This document shows positions 22,331-34,394 of a DNA stretch of 64,000 bases, piece after piece. Every line of letters begins with the position of its first letter. Positions within the stretch are counted from its first letter, which is position 1. The stretch comes from Sepioteuthis lessoniana (taxonomy: Eukaryota; Mollusca; Cephalopoda; Myopsida; Loliginidae): assembly GCA_963585895.1 (NCBI GenBank), contig CAUZXS010000229.1, positions 1 to 64,000 on the forward strand. The letters run 5' to 3'. The notes under the pieces are model-generated. The model did not search any database and had not been told where the DNA came from. It saw nothing but the letters and a program-made list of their open reading frames with translations. The translations under genes and the position numbers were made by a program.

Positions 22331-22572
22331 AGATGGCGACTGTAGTCAGGGTGACCTGAAGGCTTCCTTTTCAATAGCAACTGCACCAAGGTGTAAGGGA
22401 GGGCACTACTCCTTTCCCTAGATTGCTCTACTTTACCCTTGATCCGTACCTTAAAAGGCTAAGTGTTAAGCAGTGGCATCAAGTACCATTTTTTGGGTCT
22501 TTGGTACGGCTCGACCTGGGATTGAACCCAGGCCTCCCGGGCCATTGGCGAACACTCTAACCATCATATGAT
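22331..22572 (-). mobile_element. SINE-3 copy
   Basis: The body begins GGCGACTGTAGTCAGGGTGA on plus and the head ends CCCAGGCCTCCCGGGCCATT. The B box reads GGTTCAATCCCAGG on minus. The head is complete enough to show the anticodon-side sequence. Confidence 0.8.
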
Positions 22573-23269
22573 CATTGACTAAATGCTTTGTTGAAAAGTT
22601 TTGACTGCTTTGTATTCCATTTTAAACTGATACGATAAAATTGCATGCATTTTCTTTTCTTTTTTTTAATCTTTAAATTGACAGCCTAAAATAAACAGTG
22701 TAAACAAAACAAATAGCATAAATCAGTTGAGAAAAAATTCCATGTTAAAATGGTAAGAATTATAACAACATGATATTTTATTGTACTCTACAAACATTTT
22801 TTCTGTCTTTATTGTGTTACAAAAATATTTTGGTCATATTATTTTAAAGAATAATCAATACAATCAAATTAATAAAATTAGTTATATGTCATAAATTGGT
22901 GCCAAAATCCATGATGTAACCCTGTTTTTGAGGAAAAATGGACTACTGGCAGGTATTAGTTTATGATCTTTTTATTTAAATATCTTATTGTACTGTACTA
23001 GATATTTTATCTGTTTTTATTGTGTTCACAATTTTTTAGTTTCTTTTTTCTTTTATTGTTGATATTTATTATTTCATTGATTTCAAATGCATTTTCATAG
23101 AAAATGAAATTTATTCACATCCTTTAATTGTAAAATAGGTAATATTGTAGAATGATGTAACATCAGATGTAATGATGTTTGCTGAACTGAAATTTAATCT
23201 AAAAAGCTGACATAAAGATAAATTGTTGGTAAAAATGAAATAAAGCAGTAGGAATAAAATAATCACCCA
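22573..23269. other. Left flank of the satellite array
   Basis: AT-rich, no gene. At 22690-22770 a stretch (AAACAGTGTAAAC ... ATCAGTTGAG ... TTAAAATGG) resembles the sequence just beyond the right end of the array at 28635-28710, as if one array boundary were present twice. Confidence 0.5.
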
Positions 23270-24615
23270 AAAAATGAAGTAAAGCAGAGCATTGTTGTAA
23301 GCAGTAGAAAGGAAAAAATTAGCAAAAAAAAAAAAAAAGAAATGAAGAGAAACAGAGCATTACAGCAAACAGTAAGAATGAAACAATTAGCAAAAAAAAA
23401 AAAAAGAAATGAAGAGAAACAGAGCATTACAGCAAACAGTAAGAATGAAACAATTAGCAAAAAAAAAAAAAGAAATGAAGAGAAACAGAGCATTACAGCA
23501 AACAGTAAGAATGAAACAATTAGCAAAAAAAAAAAAGAAATGAAGAGAAACAGAGCATTACAACAAACAGTAAGAATGAAACAATTAGCAAAAAAAAAAA
23601 AAAAAAAAAGAAATGAAGAGAAACAGAGCATTACAACAAACAGTAAGAATGAAACAATTAGCAAAAAAAAAAAAAAAAGAAATGAAGAGAAACAGAGCAT
23701 TACAACAAACAGTAAGAATGAAACAATTAGCAAAAAAAAAAAAAAAAAGAAATGAAGAGAAACAGAGCATTACAGCAAACAGTAAGAATGAAACAATTAG
23801 CAAAAAAAAAAAGAAATGAAGAGAAACAGAGCATTACAACAAACAGTAAGAATGAAACAATTAGCAAAAAAAAAAAAAAAAAGAAATGAAGAGAAACAGA
23901 GCATTACAACAAACAGTAAGAATGAAACAATTAGCAAAAAAAAAAAAAAAAAGAAATGAAGAGAAACAGAGCATTACAGCAAACAGTAAGAATGAAACAA
24001 TTAGCAAAAAAAAAAAAGAAATGAAGAGAAACAGAGCATTACAACAAACAGTAAGAATGAAACAATTAGCAAAAAAAAAAAAAAAAAGAAATGAAGAGAA
24101 ACAGAGCATTACAACAAACAGTAAGAATGAAACAATTAGCAAAAAAAAAAAATGAAGTAAAGCAGAGCATTGTTGTAAGCAGTAGAAAGGAAAAAATTAG
24201 CAAAAAAAAAAAAAAAAAGAAATGAAGAGAAACAGAGCATTACAGCAAACAGTAAGAATGAAACTATTAGCAAAAAAAAAAAAAGAAATGAAGAGAAACA
24301 GAGCATTACAGCAAACAGTAAGAATGAAACAATTAGCAAAAAAAAAAAAAGAAATGAAGAGAAACAGAGCATTACAGCAAACAGTAAGAATGAAACAATT
24401 AGCAAAAAAAAAAAGAAATGAAGAGAAACAGAGCATTACAACAAACAGTAAGAATGAAACAATTAGCAAAAAAAAAAAAGAAATGAAGAGAAACAGAGCA
24501 TTACAACAAACAGTAAGAATGAAACAATTAGCAAAAAAAAAAAAAAAAAAGAAATGAAGAGAAACAGAGCATTACAACAAACAGTAAGAATGAAACAATT
24601 AGCAAAAAAAAACAT
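23270..24615 (+). repeat. Satellite array, young homogenised core
   Basis: About 20 head-to-tail monomers of 64-73 bp. Each has a constant part of about 53 bp (GAAATGAAGAGAAACAGAGC ... GAATGAAACAATTAGC) followed by an A-tract of roughly 9-22. Monomer starts near 23339, 23406, 23472, 23537, 23610, 23679, 23749, 23813 and 23883 show that length varies only in the A-tract. Two subtypes differ at TTACAGCAAAC versus TTACAACAAAC. A marker monomer with TTGTTGTAAGCAGTAGAAAG occurs at 23275 and 24153, revealing an 878-bp internal duplication. The predicted proteins (Lys-rich or Phe-rich) change frame with A-tract length and are not genes. Confidence 0.95.
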
Positions 24616-27600
24616 GAAGTAAAGCAGAGCATTACTGTAAACAAGAATGAAACGATAATGGAAAAAAAAAAAATGAAGTACAGCAGAGCATTACTGTAAA
24701 TAGTAGGAGGGTCATAATTAGCAAACAAAAGATGAAGAAAGACGGAGCATTCATGCAAACTGTAAGGAAAAATGATTAGCCAAAAAAAAAATAAATAAAA
24801 ATAAAGTAAAGCAGAGCAGGCTAGGAATGAAATAAATACCAAAAAAAAAAAAAAAGTTAAGTAAAGCAGAGCATTACTATAAACAGTAACAATGGTATTA
24901 TTAGCAAAAAAAATGAAGTAAAGCACAGCAACCCTGCAAACATTAATAGAATGAAATAGTTAGCAACAAAAAATGATATAAACTTGAGCATTATTGTAAA
25001 CAATAGGAATGAAATAGTTAGCAACAACAAAAATTATATAAACCAGAGGATTACTGTACACAATAAGAATGAAATAATTAGCAATAAAAAAATGGAGTAA
25101 AGCTCAACATTACAGTAAACAGTAGGAATAAAATAATAAGCAAAAAAAATTATATAAACCAGAGCATTACTGCATACAGAATTAGAATGAAATAATTAGT
25201 AAAAAATGAAGTAAAGAACCATTACTGTAAACAGTAAGAATGAAATAATTAGCAAAAAAAAAAATGAAGTAAAGCACTGCATTACTATAAAATGTAGGAA
25301 TGATATAGTTAGCAAAAGAAATGAAGTAAAACAGAGCATTACGGCAAACAGTAATAGAATGAAATAATTAGCAAAAAAAAAAAAATGAAATAAAGCAGAG
25401 CATTACTGTAAGCAATAGGAATTAAATAGTTAGCAACAAAAAAATGAGGTAAAGCAGAGCATTACTGTAAACAGAAGGAAGGTCATAATTCGCAAACAAA
25501 AAATGAAGAAAGACTGAGCATTACTGCAAACAGTGAAGAAAATAATTAAGCAAAAAGAAAAATGAAGTAAAGTACAGCATTACTGTAAACAGTAGGAATG
25601 AAACAATTAGCAAAGAAAAAAAGTCAGGTATATCACAACATTACTGTAAACAGTAAGAATAAAAAAATTAGCAAAAAAAATGAAGCAGAGCGTTACCGTA
25701 AACCTTAGGAAGGAAATAATTAGCAAAAAAAATTAAGTAATGCAGAGCATTACTGTAAACTGTAGGAATGAAACAATTTGCAAAAAAAGGAAGTCAAGCA
25801 GAGCATTACTGAAAATATTTGGAATGATATAGTTAGCAAAAGTAATGAAGTAAAACAGAGCATTACTGCAGACAGTAATAGAATGAAATAATTAGCAATA
25901 AAAAAGATGGCATAAGGCAGAGCCTTACTGTAAAAAGTAGGAATGATATAGTTAGCAAAGAAAATGAAATACAGCACGGCATTACTGTAAAAAGTTGGAA
26001 TGAAACAATTAGCAAAGAAAAAAATCAGGTATATCACAACATTACTGTAAACAGTAAGAATGAAAAAATAAGCAAAAAAAAAAATGAAGTAAAGTAGAGT
26101 GTTACCATAAAAAGTAGGAAGGAAATAATTAACAAAAAAAATTGGTAAGCAGAGCATTACTGTAAACAGTAGGAATGAAACAATTTGCAAAAAAAGGAAG
26201 TCAAGCAGAGCATTACTCTAAACAATAGGAATGAAATAATTAGGAAAAAAATGATATAAACCAGAGCATTACTATAAACAATAGGAATTAAATAGTTAGC
26301 AATAAAAAAATGAGGTAAAGCACAACGTTACTGTAAGCAGTAGGAATGAAATAATTGCCAGAAAAAAAAAATGAAGTAAAACAGAGTATTACTACAAGCA
26401 ATAAGATTGAAACAATTAGTAAAAAAAGATGAAGTACAGCACAGCGTTACTGTAAACAGTAGAAATGAAATAATTAGCAAAAAAAAAAAAAAAGATATAA
26501 ACCAGAGCATTACTGAAAACAGTAATAGAATGAAATGATTAGTAAAAAAATTCAAGCAAAGTGTTACTGTAAACAGGAGGATTGAAATAATCATCAACAA
26601 AAAAAATTAAGTCAAGCAAAGTATTACTGTAAACAGTAGGATTGAAATAATTATCAACAAAAAAATGAAGTCAAGCAAAGTATTACTGTAAACAATAGGA
26701 ATTGAATAGTTAGCAACAAAAAAATGTGGTAAAGCAGAGCATTACTGTAAACAGTAGGATTGAAATAATTATCGACAAAAAAAAGGAAGTCAAGCAAAAT
26801 ATTACGGTAAACAGTAAGATTGAAATAATTATCAACAATAAAAATGAAGTCAAGCAAAGTATTACTGTAAACAGCAGGATTGAAATAATTATCAACAAAA
26901 AATGAAGTCAAGCAAAGTACTACAGTAAACAGTTGGATTGGAATAATTATCAATAAAAAAATGAAGTCAAGCAAAGTATTACAGTAAACAGTTGGATTGA
27001 AATAATTATCAGCAAAAAAAATGAAGTCAAGCAAAGTATTATTGTAAACAGGAGGATTGAAATAATTAGCAAAAAAATGAAGTAAATTAGAATATTACTA
27101 TAAAAAGTAAGAGTGAAATAATTAGGAAAAGAAATGAAGTAAAGCAGAGTATTACTGTAAAGAATAGGAAAGAAATAATTAGTAAAAATAGCATTATTCT
27201 AAGCAGTAATAGAATTAAATAATTAGCAGAGCATTAGTTTAGATAGTTAGAATGAAATAATTCGAAAAAAATGAAGTAGAGCAGAGCATTACTGTAAAAA
27301 TTAAGAATGAAATAATTAGCAAAAAAAGAATGAAATAATTAGCAAAAAAAAGGGAATAAAGCAGAGCATTACTGCAAACAGTAAAAATTAAATAATTAGC
27401 AACAAAATAAAAATGTAGTAATGCAGAGCATTACCGTAAACAATAAGACAGAAATAATTTGCAAAAAAAAAATGCAGTAAATCTGAGCATTTTACTTTAA
27501 ACAGTATGAATGACATAGCAAAAAAAATGAAGTAAAGCCGAGCATTACTGCAAACAGTAAAAATGAAATCATTAGCAAAAAAAAAAAAGAAGTGAAGTAA

Positions 27601-28670
27601 AGAAGCATTACCGTAAAAAGTAGGAATATAATAATTAGCAAAAAAAAAAAGAAAATTAAATAAAGCAGAGCAATACTGCAAACACTAAGAATGAAATGAT
27701 TAGCAAAGAAAAAAAATGAAATAAAACAGAGTATTACTGTAAACAGAAGAAAGGAAATAAATAGCAAAAAAAATGATATAAAGCAGAGCAATACTGCAAA
27801 CTTTAATAGAATGAAATAATTAGTAAAAAAAAATGAAGTACTGTAGAGCATTACTGTGAACAGTAGGAATAAAATAATTAGCAAAAAAAAAAATGAAGTA
27901 AAGCACAGCATTACTGTAAAATGTAGGAAGGAAATAGATAGCAACAAAAAAACATGAATAGAATGAAATAATTTATAAAAAAAAATGAAGTACAGTAGAG
28001 CATTACTGTGAACAGCTGGAATTAAATAATTTACAAAAGAAAAAATGAAGTTAAGCAGAGCATTACAGTAAACATTAAGGATGAAATAATTAACAAAAAA
28101 AAGGTAAAGTTTGGCATTACTGTAAACAGTAGGAATGAAGTAATTAGCTAAAAAAAAAAAAATGAAACAAAGCAAAGTATTACTGTAGACAGCTGGAATG
28201 AAATAATTATCAAAAAATGAAGGAAAGCAGAACATTATTATAAACTGTAAGAATGAAGTTATTAGCAAAAAAAAAAAAAATGAAGTAAAGAAGCATTACT
28301 GTAAACAATAGGAATGAAATAATTATCAAAAAAAGAGGTAAAGCTATTTATTAATATAAACAGTAATATTAAAACAATAAGTAAAAATGAAGTAAAGTAA
28401 GTTACTGCTAATAGTAAGAATTAAAAAAATTAGCGAAATAATTAAGAAAAGCTGGGTGATACTGTTAATAGTGAGAATGAAACAATTAACAAAAGATGAA
28501 GTAAAGCAGATCATTACTGTAAACCGTAATAATACAACAATTAGCAAAATAATTAAGAAGAGCAGGGTATTGCTGTAACAGTAAGAATTAAACAATTAGC
28601 AAAAAATGAAGTCAAGCTGGCTATTACTCTAAACAGTAAAAATGAAACCATTAACAAAAATCAGTTGAAC
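24616..28670 (+). repeat. Satellite array, old divergent flank
   Basis: About 65 further monomers of the same family with shorter A-tracts and much more variation; the consensus is close to AAGCAGAGCATTACTGTAAA then CAGTAGGAATGAAATAATTA then GC plus A-tract. Many carry the palindrome TTACTGTAAACAGTA. Older higher-order duplications are visible: TCAGGTATATCACAAC at 25624 and 26025, and GGAAGTCAAGCAGAGCATT at 25789 and 26196 (about 400-407 bp apart). A locally homogenised stretch with GGATTGAAATAATTATCAAC runs from 26530 to 27060. Array identity decays toward 28670. Confidence 0.93.
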
Positions 28671-29600
28671 AAAATATGTTTGTTAAAATGGAATGAATTA
28701 CACGAACATAGATTATTATTTAGTCCATATTCTGACAATAATATTTAAATAACTAAATTTGCAATTCTTTTTGGACCATCCTATAATATAATTATCAATC
28801 TACCTCAATAAGTATCCATAAAATAGAAACAACCAGTACACTGGATAGTTTCAACTTCCTCCTCTTGTTGATATAGGTTCAACTGGATATATGTCGCATA
28901 TACATGACATACTAGATAAAAAGGTAATATAGTTATGACAGTGTAGTAGTGGGAGTGTAGTATGTGGTAGCCATGAGTTAGGAACACTATTGGGCCATAA
29001 AATGATATTAGGGACCAGAAAGATGGAACACTCTATCTCCAGAGTAGAAACTACTCTTGGCTTCTCTCAGGCAACAGTATCATAGACATACCAGAAATAT
29101 GAGAATTCTGAAAAGATATAAATGGCATGTCAAAAAATGCAGATGCTCGCAGATGATGTAAAAAAATGTATTGTCAGCGTCTGATAATCAATTAACAATA
29201 TCAAACAACAAAATTTATTGAGATGGCTCTGCACTCATCTCTGATATGGTGATGTTATTCAAGCCCAACATCAAGCGACAGGGAACATTTTCCATTTCTT
29301 GGTGATGTAGCAATTGCATAGACATTCTCAGCAGTTACCAGTTTTTCTTAGTGCCATTCTGACTTTTCAGTAAATGTTTAGTTGATAGTATTAAATACAT
29401 GTTACTGCTGAAAGAAACATCAACTATACACCTAACAAAGCCTTCACCAGATGGTTGTGAGGGGGAATTATAACTTGCCAACAAATATAAATCAATACAT
29501 ATACATATGCAATAATTGCAGCACCTGGTAGAATGTATACCATGTCATGGCTGTCATTATTTAGGGAAAACATTAGGCTATATATCATTTGGTAACTGTC
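28671..29600. other. No recognised feature
   Basis: Right flank of the satellite. Unique-looking AT-rich sequence with no long frame and no known repeat. Confidence 0.45.
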
Positions 29601-29603
29601 TCA

Positions 29604-29638
<35 letters not shown>

Positions 29639-29652
29639 ATATATATATATAT
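29601..29652. repeat. (ATCT)n followed by (TA)n microsatellite
   Basis: About nine ATCT units run straight into a TA tract. The TA part abuts a copy of module M4. Confidence 0.92.
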
Positions 29653-29667
29653 TTGGTTGATATATAT

Positions 29668-29765
29668 ATTGCCAGGACCACCTTGAGCTACCGAAACTGT
29701 GTTATCACCGTGGTTGGCGGCTGATGAGGTTAGGGTATCGCACGTGCTTTCACACATTGTATGAT
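29668..29765 (-). repeat. Module M4, second copy
   Basis: Plus strand reads CCACCTTGAGCTACCGAAAC, TTGGCGGCTGATGAGG and GGTATCGCACGTGCTTTCAC, the reverse complement of 13512-13610. It is again bounded by TA microsatellites, and TTTGGTTGATATATATA occurs on both outer sides (29652 and 29817). Confidence 0.75.
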
Positions 29766-29774
29766 GAAAAAAAA

Positions 29775-29775
<1 letters not shown>

Positions 29776-29819
<44 letters not shown>

Positions 29820-29833
29820 GTTGATATATATAT
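29776..29833. repeat. (TA)n microsatellite
   Basis: TA tract on the right side of module M4. Confidence 0.92.
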
Positions 29834-29841
29834 ACAAGCAG

Positions 29842-30098
29842 GATGCACAAGCAGGACATGACACAAGGTAAATTTTTAGTAAAGTTTGACAGCTTTGAAT
29901 TCAGAGTTTTCTTCTCCTAGACTGGTTGCCATACCAAAGCTAAAGAGCCCAGTCTTCCATAGCAGGAGTGAGAATAGTTGGGTTCATACTATTCCCAAGA
30001 TATTGATGTTATGTGAAGTATAAACCGCCTCAGGATTTCGATTTAAGTTACTATGTTCATTTCCTGTGATAGTAACCATTACACCATGAACGCCTCCT
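29842..30098 (-). mobile_element. SINE-1 copy, degenerate
   Basis: GCAGGACATGACACAAGG, GAATTCAGAGTTTTCTTCTC, CTAGACTGGTTGCCATACC and a tRNA-like head ending ACCATTACACCATGAACGCC on plus. The 5' and 3' limits are blurred by microsatellites. Confidence 0.7.
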
Positions 30099-30127
30099 CA
30101 TATACATATATATATATATAACAAAAA

Positions 30128-30303
30128 ACAGTCACATTAGGATTATAGATTTATTTCCATCCTGTTATGTGTTTTTGAAAAATCAAAAAACACGAAAAAA
30201 AATTAACAGGATTTCTTCAGATCTTATGGATAATAATAATCATTATTATCCATAAGATCTGAAGAAGTCCTGTTAATAAATTTATAATCCTAATGTGACT
30301 GGT
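30128..30303. repeat. Large imperfect stem-loop
   Basis: The inner arms (AACAGGATTTCTTCAGATCT and onward to 30239, paired with 30243-30276) are 33 bp with one mismatch around a four-base centre. The outer arms (CAGTCACATTAGGATTATAG at 30130 and CTATAATCC-type sequence ending AATGTGACTG at 30301) also pair. The left side has an extra insert of about 48 bp that itself holds a small hairpin. The motif AAATTTATAATC recurs at 54580. Confidence 0.85.
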
Positions 30304-30448
30304 TTGTGTTTTTTCTTAATGAAATTATTGCTCTGTAATGTCTGTTACATTGAGCTCTTTACCAGGAAAATTTAAATGTTCACTCTAGAATAGTTTTTTT
30401 GTTCTGATGGAATTACTCCCAACTCCGGTTTAACTGGACCAAATAATA

Positions 30449-30450
<2 letters not shown>

Positions 30451-30503
<53 letters not shown>
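30451..30503. repeat. (TA)n microsatellite
   Basis: Pure TA tract of about 50 bp. Confidence 0.93.
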
Positions 30504-30506
<3 letters not shown>

Positions 30507-31510
30507 AATTTCTACTGGGTTCCATGCTCTACAGTAATCTTCAGACAATTGAATATGATTGAAAGCATTTCTATCAGCTACACTAAAACATATATTCAAT
30601 AATGCATGTACTTTCCTCCACTCAAGTTATATAAGTGTAGTCACTAAAAACATGTGGATAGGTAGCATAGTAAAACCTTATTTTCATGTCTGAATTTTGA
30701 TATCCACTCCTCTCAGCAAGATATGTATATATAATTGATATATTGTTACAGAAAATTTCTATGGAATCTTAAATAATTTTTTTATTTTTGTATATGTATA
30801 TTAGTATTTTATATCCACTAACACATGTTAGTTTTAATAGCAAATATTGCAAAACTGGGAGGGGCAATTACAATGTGAGTTTGTCTACTGATTATCAAAA
30901 GACCGCTACTTCCAATCAAAATATTGTAATATGTGTAGGTTGTATTATCCAAAGAACAATAGTAAAAAAATATATAAAAAAGCAATAAAGAAAAATAAGT
31001 AAAAAATGAGTTGATTAGAAAGAGAGGAGAGGAGGAAAAATATAACGGCAAATGAAAAGGGAGAAAAAGAGAAAAAGAAACCAAAACTAAGAGAAATTGA
31101 ATAATAGATTTTAAAAAATAAACAGAAGAGTAATGTAAATTGGAAAGAGAAGAAATAAAAAGAAAAGGAAATAAAAAACAATAAGAAAAATAGAATAGTG
31201 TGATAAATTTAGAAAAAATTAAAAAAAAAATGTTTTTAAGTAGGAATAAAAATAGAATAGGGACAAGATTTAATATATAAAAAAAGGAAGAAAAAAGGTG
31301 AGAGCCTGAATAAAATGTGAGATCAAAGAAAAGATAAAGAAGAAAACTATATTAAAAAAAAGGAAAAAATAAAGATATAACAAAAAGAATATTTCTAAAA
31401 AAAAATATCCAAAATTGAACAGAAAGAAAAGCTAAGGAATAAGAAAAAAAGAAAAGTATAAGAGCATAATATCAAGAAAAAAGAAAAGAAAAGAAGAAAA
31501 ATAACTTTTC
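30504..31510. other. A/G-rich stretch, no gene
   Basis: Ordinary AT-rich sequence to about 30960, then a plus strand strongly biased to A and G up to 31510, without a clear repeat unit. Phe/Leu-rich frames on the minus strand are its complement. Confidence 0.6.
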
Positions 31511-33424
31511 AATTTTGTGACATTCACCTCGATCAATCAACAGCCATGAATAGGGACATAGAAGACTTGATCCCTGAGTTGAGTCACTGATATAAAAACT
31601 CAGCCCTGTGTCAGCTGTCAATAAAAACATATGGAAAAGAGAGTGTTATTCAAGGCAAGTGCTTATAGAGACTTACAATTTTTCTTTTCACTAATGGGGC
31701 TGACAAGCGCTTTTCAATACTGCCTCAGTTTTTACTCAACCAATCAAAATCAAACATATACTCCATCTCCACTACCACTACCACCATCCTGTCTCCATAG
31801 AATCAGAGAAAGAAGCAGGTGCTTGGTCAATAAAAGAAAGTTACTATCCAAATTTTTTTGTTTTGTTTTATTGATCAGCATGTTGTGTGATTTGTTAGTT
31901 TTAGATTCTGTTAAAGACCATAGGGACGCTTTAAGAGTGTGGTCACTTTGAAAATAAACATTTTTAGTGGTCAGTTTTAAAGTAGAAAATAATGCACAAT
32001 GTGCAGTGTTTACAATCTATAAACAAATTTATTATTGTTATTATGAAATCCTATTGGTTACTATTAGGTATAAAGTGTAATTGTTATAGAACTGTGGAAT
32101 ATGGTTGGTATTATCAAAGAATGTGCTTTTATGCAGAACCTATCATTCTGGTATAAATATTACTGAAAAAAATTGTTCAAGGACTTGTTTTTATAGAAAA
32201 GTAAATATTCTTAGCATCCAAAAGAGGTATCATTAAAATACAAAAATTTCATAAATAAATTCATTCAAAGAATCTATGTATTCTGTCAACTTGTCACCAC
32301 AAAATGAATACAAGATATATACTCATGGAACACCACTTGTTTTTGACTCTTGTTTTTGTCACTGTTTCTATCATAATTTGTGTTTGCTACTAATGCTACA
32401 AATATAATCAATGTTTTAGTTGAGTATTTGCACAATGCAAAATGCAAACATCTTCATTCAGGATTTGTACTCAGGTCACTTTTTCTATTTTCTATGACAG
32501 TAAACGTTACACCATAGGTGCCCCCATAACAGTTAGTCAGTAACTGAGGAGTAAGTCAGTATTCAGAGTCTAATACTTATTTTCCAGTTTCAGGAGTGTA
32601 ACAGTTGCTAGCATTATTAAGACAAGTGTATCCCTCTGGAGGGCTCAAATGTTAATTATTGGTAGTGAAAACTACCAAAAAAGAATGTTTACTGACTATT
32701 CACAAATGATAAACCACTTTACCATGTTAGATGTCTATTTGTTTCCTAACATCAATGACTTTGTGGAAAAATATCTAAATACTGTAATACCCCACTTTAT
32801 GTCATTTTAGCCTATATCAAATCCACCTTCATGCCACTTGACTAAATTTCTGTTCAGTGAACATCATTATATCTGACATTGCATCACATAGCAACAACAC
32901 CTATTTCATAATAAAAGGACATGAAATTAACTAATTTTATTCTAAAAAACACAATAAATATGTTTTTATGTACAAAAAGATATTTACATGGAAAAATTAT
33001 TAATAAATATATGCCAGTCAATCTTTAGAGCTATACTAATGTGAATGGTAATATTAAGCCAAATCCAGAGTGCTTACTGTCACTTCTTATTCTACCAGTA
33101 CTAACTTATAGAATCATTTGAATGTTCTTGCATCATTCAAGATGGATACAATGACTCTCCCAGATGATCCATCCATTTGTGCTGTCATGAGAGTTTCCTC
33201 TTTGTGCATCCAGAATAGAAACCTTTAAGAATCTTGAATAAGATATTAGCAATATATTAGTTTCAGTAATTGATGGCATCTTTGTTGTTATTGTAATGCT
33301 GAACATTTGAATCCTCATCATCACCACAGAAATGATACTGGGTGTGAGTTATTGGAATAATAACTGAAAATTGTAACATACAATGAAAAAGCTATATTGT
33401 ACAAGGATGTGTTAAAAAAGATAT
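31511..33424. other. Unrecognised region with a possible promoter-like segment
   Basis: At 31590-31630 a TATAAAAACTCAG sits 30 bases before an AATAAAAAC, and a 106-codon plus frame (31631-31951) follows. That arrangement can occur in an LTR, but no termini, duplication or homology is visible, and the frame has no recognisable domain. 32445-32526 is a SINE-1 head fragment in minus orientation (GGATTTGTACTCAGGTCAC then CCATAGGTGCCCCC). Nothing else is seen. Confidence 0.35.
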
Positions 33425-33532
33425 ATTGTAATTTACTAAGCTTTTTGCTTAGATGTGTCACAAGGCCGTATGAATAGGGCACCCAATGAGGTTTGCTAGT
33501 CTAGCTTGCTAACCATTACACCAAAGTGCAAC
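33425..33532 (-). mobile_element. SINE-4 copy
   Basis: AATTTACTAAGCTTTTTGCT, GTCACAAGGCCGTATGAAT and a head ending GCTAACCATTACACCAAAGTG on plus, matching 21003-21130 with a shorter middle. Confidence 0.6.
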
Positions 33533-34394
33533 TGCTTTTTTCAATAGGAACTGTCCATTCAAATACAGATGGGTGTCAATTTCTTCTCTAGAACTGTTGT
33601 CAAGACTCACATTTCAGATTATGCAACTACTGTGATACTCAGTCAAAATAGTAAGCAAGTTGCATTTTCATTTTTAGAACATTAACAAATAGTAAGTATA
33701 GATAGTCTACTACTGAAAAGAAAACATATACAATTGTTAAAGCCTTGCTTAAGTGGAGACATTATCACTTAGGTAAGTATTTGTAATTGATTACCAACTG
33801 AAAATTAATTTTGTTAATGTTTGATCAGTAGGAAGCAGAAAAAAATGTTAAGATTACAAGATGGCATTTTAAGCTGGTATGTTACTCTTAGATGCCAGCA
33901 GAAATTAGTTGTAGACATATTTTTCAGTATCTTCTGTTGAACTGTAAATTCTAACAGATTGGCAGAATTATAGGATTTGTTTAGTCATCCTCATATGTAT
34001 ATGGCTCATTATATGAAAAGAAAAAAAATTGCCCTTCTCACTTGAAGAGATCAAAAGGATAATAACAACCTGACCTGTGTATGATGATATAAGGCCACAA
34101 TTTTATTCCAAGGATCAAAGTAATTTAATCAAAGCAACATGAGCTTTTGAAAGACTAAATGTTGGCTTCAAGAGTCCCTTGCCAACATCAAAAAGGAATC
34201 AATATGTAGTAACTACTATCGATGAATACAGTAGGTTTAGCTTTGTCTTTCCATGCAGTGATATGACATCAAACACATTTATTACTGAAATAAATGTCAA
34301 GTTTATCCCAAGTGAGTTTGATATAATATCACTAAAATGAATATAAAGTTTATTCTAAATGATTTTGTTGCTATATCACTATATGGAAAGACAA
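33533..34394. other. No recognised feature
   Basis: AT-rich sequence without coding signal or known repeat. Confidence 0.4.

Noticed and set aside
23263..28268. Many frames of 80-258 codons that look like repetitive membrane or Lys-rich proteins
   Set aside because: They follow the satellite monomer. The frame changes with A-tract length and both strands are equally open, so no selection for coding is visible.
23270..28670. CRISPR-like array
   Set aside because: Monomers are contiguous without unique spacers, and the sequence is eukaryotic satellite DNA.
31590..31951. Promoter plus 106-codon gene or an LTR
   Set aside because: TATAAAA and AATAAA are only 30 bases apart and the frame has no recognisable domain. 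No termini or duplication support an LTR. It is kept only as a note in the gap entry.
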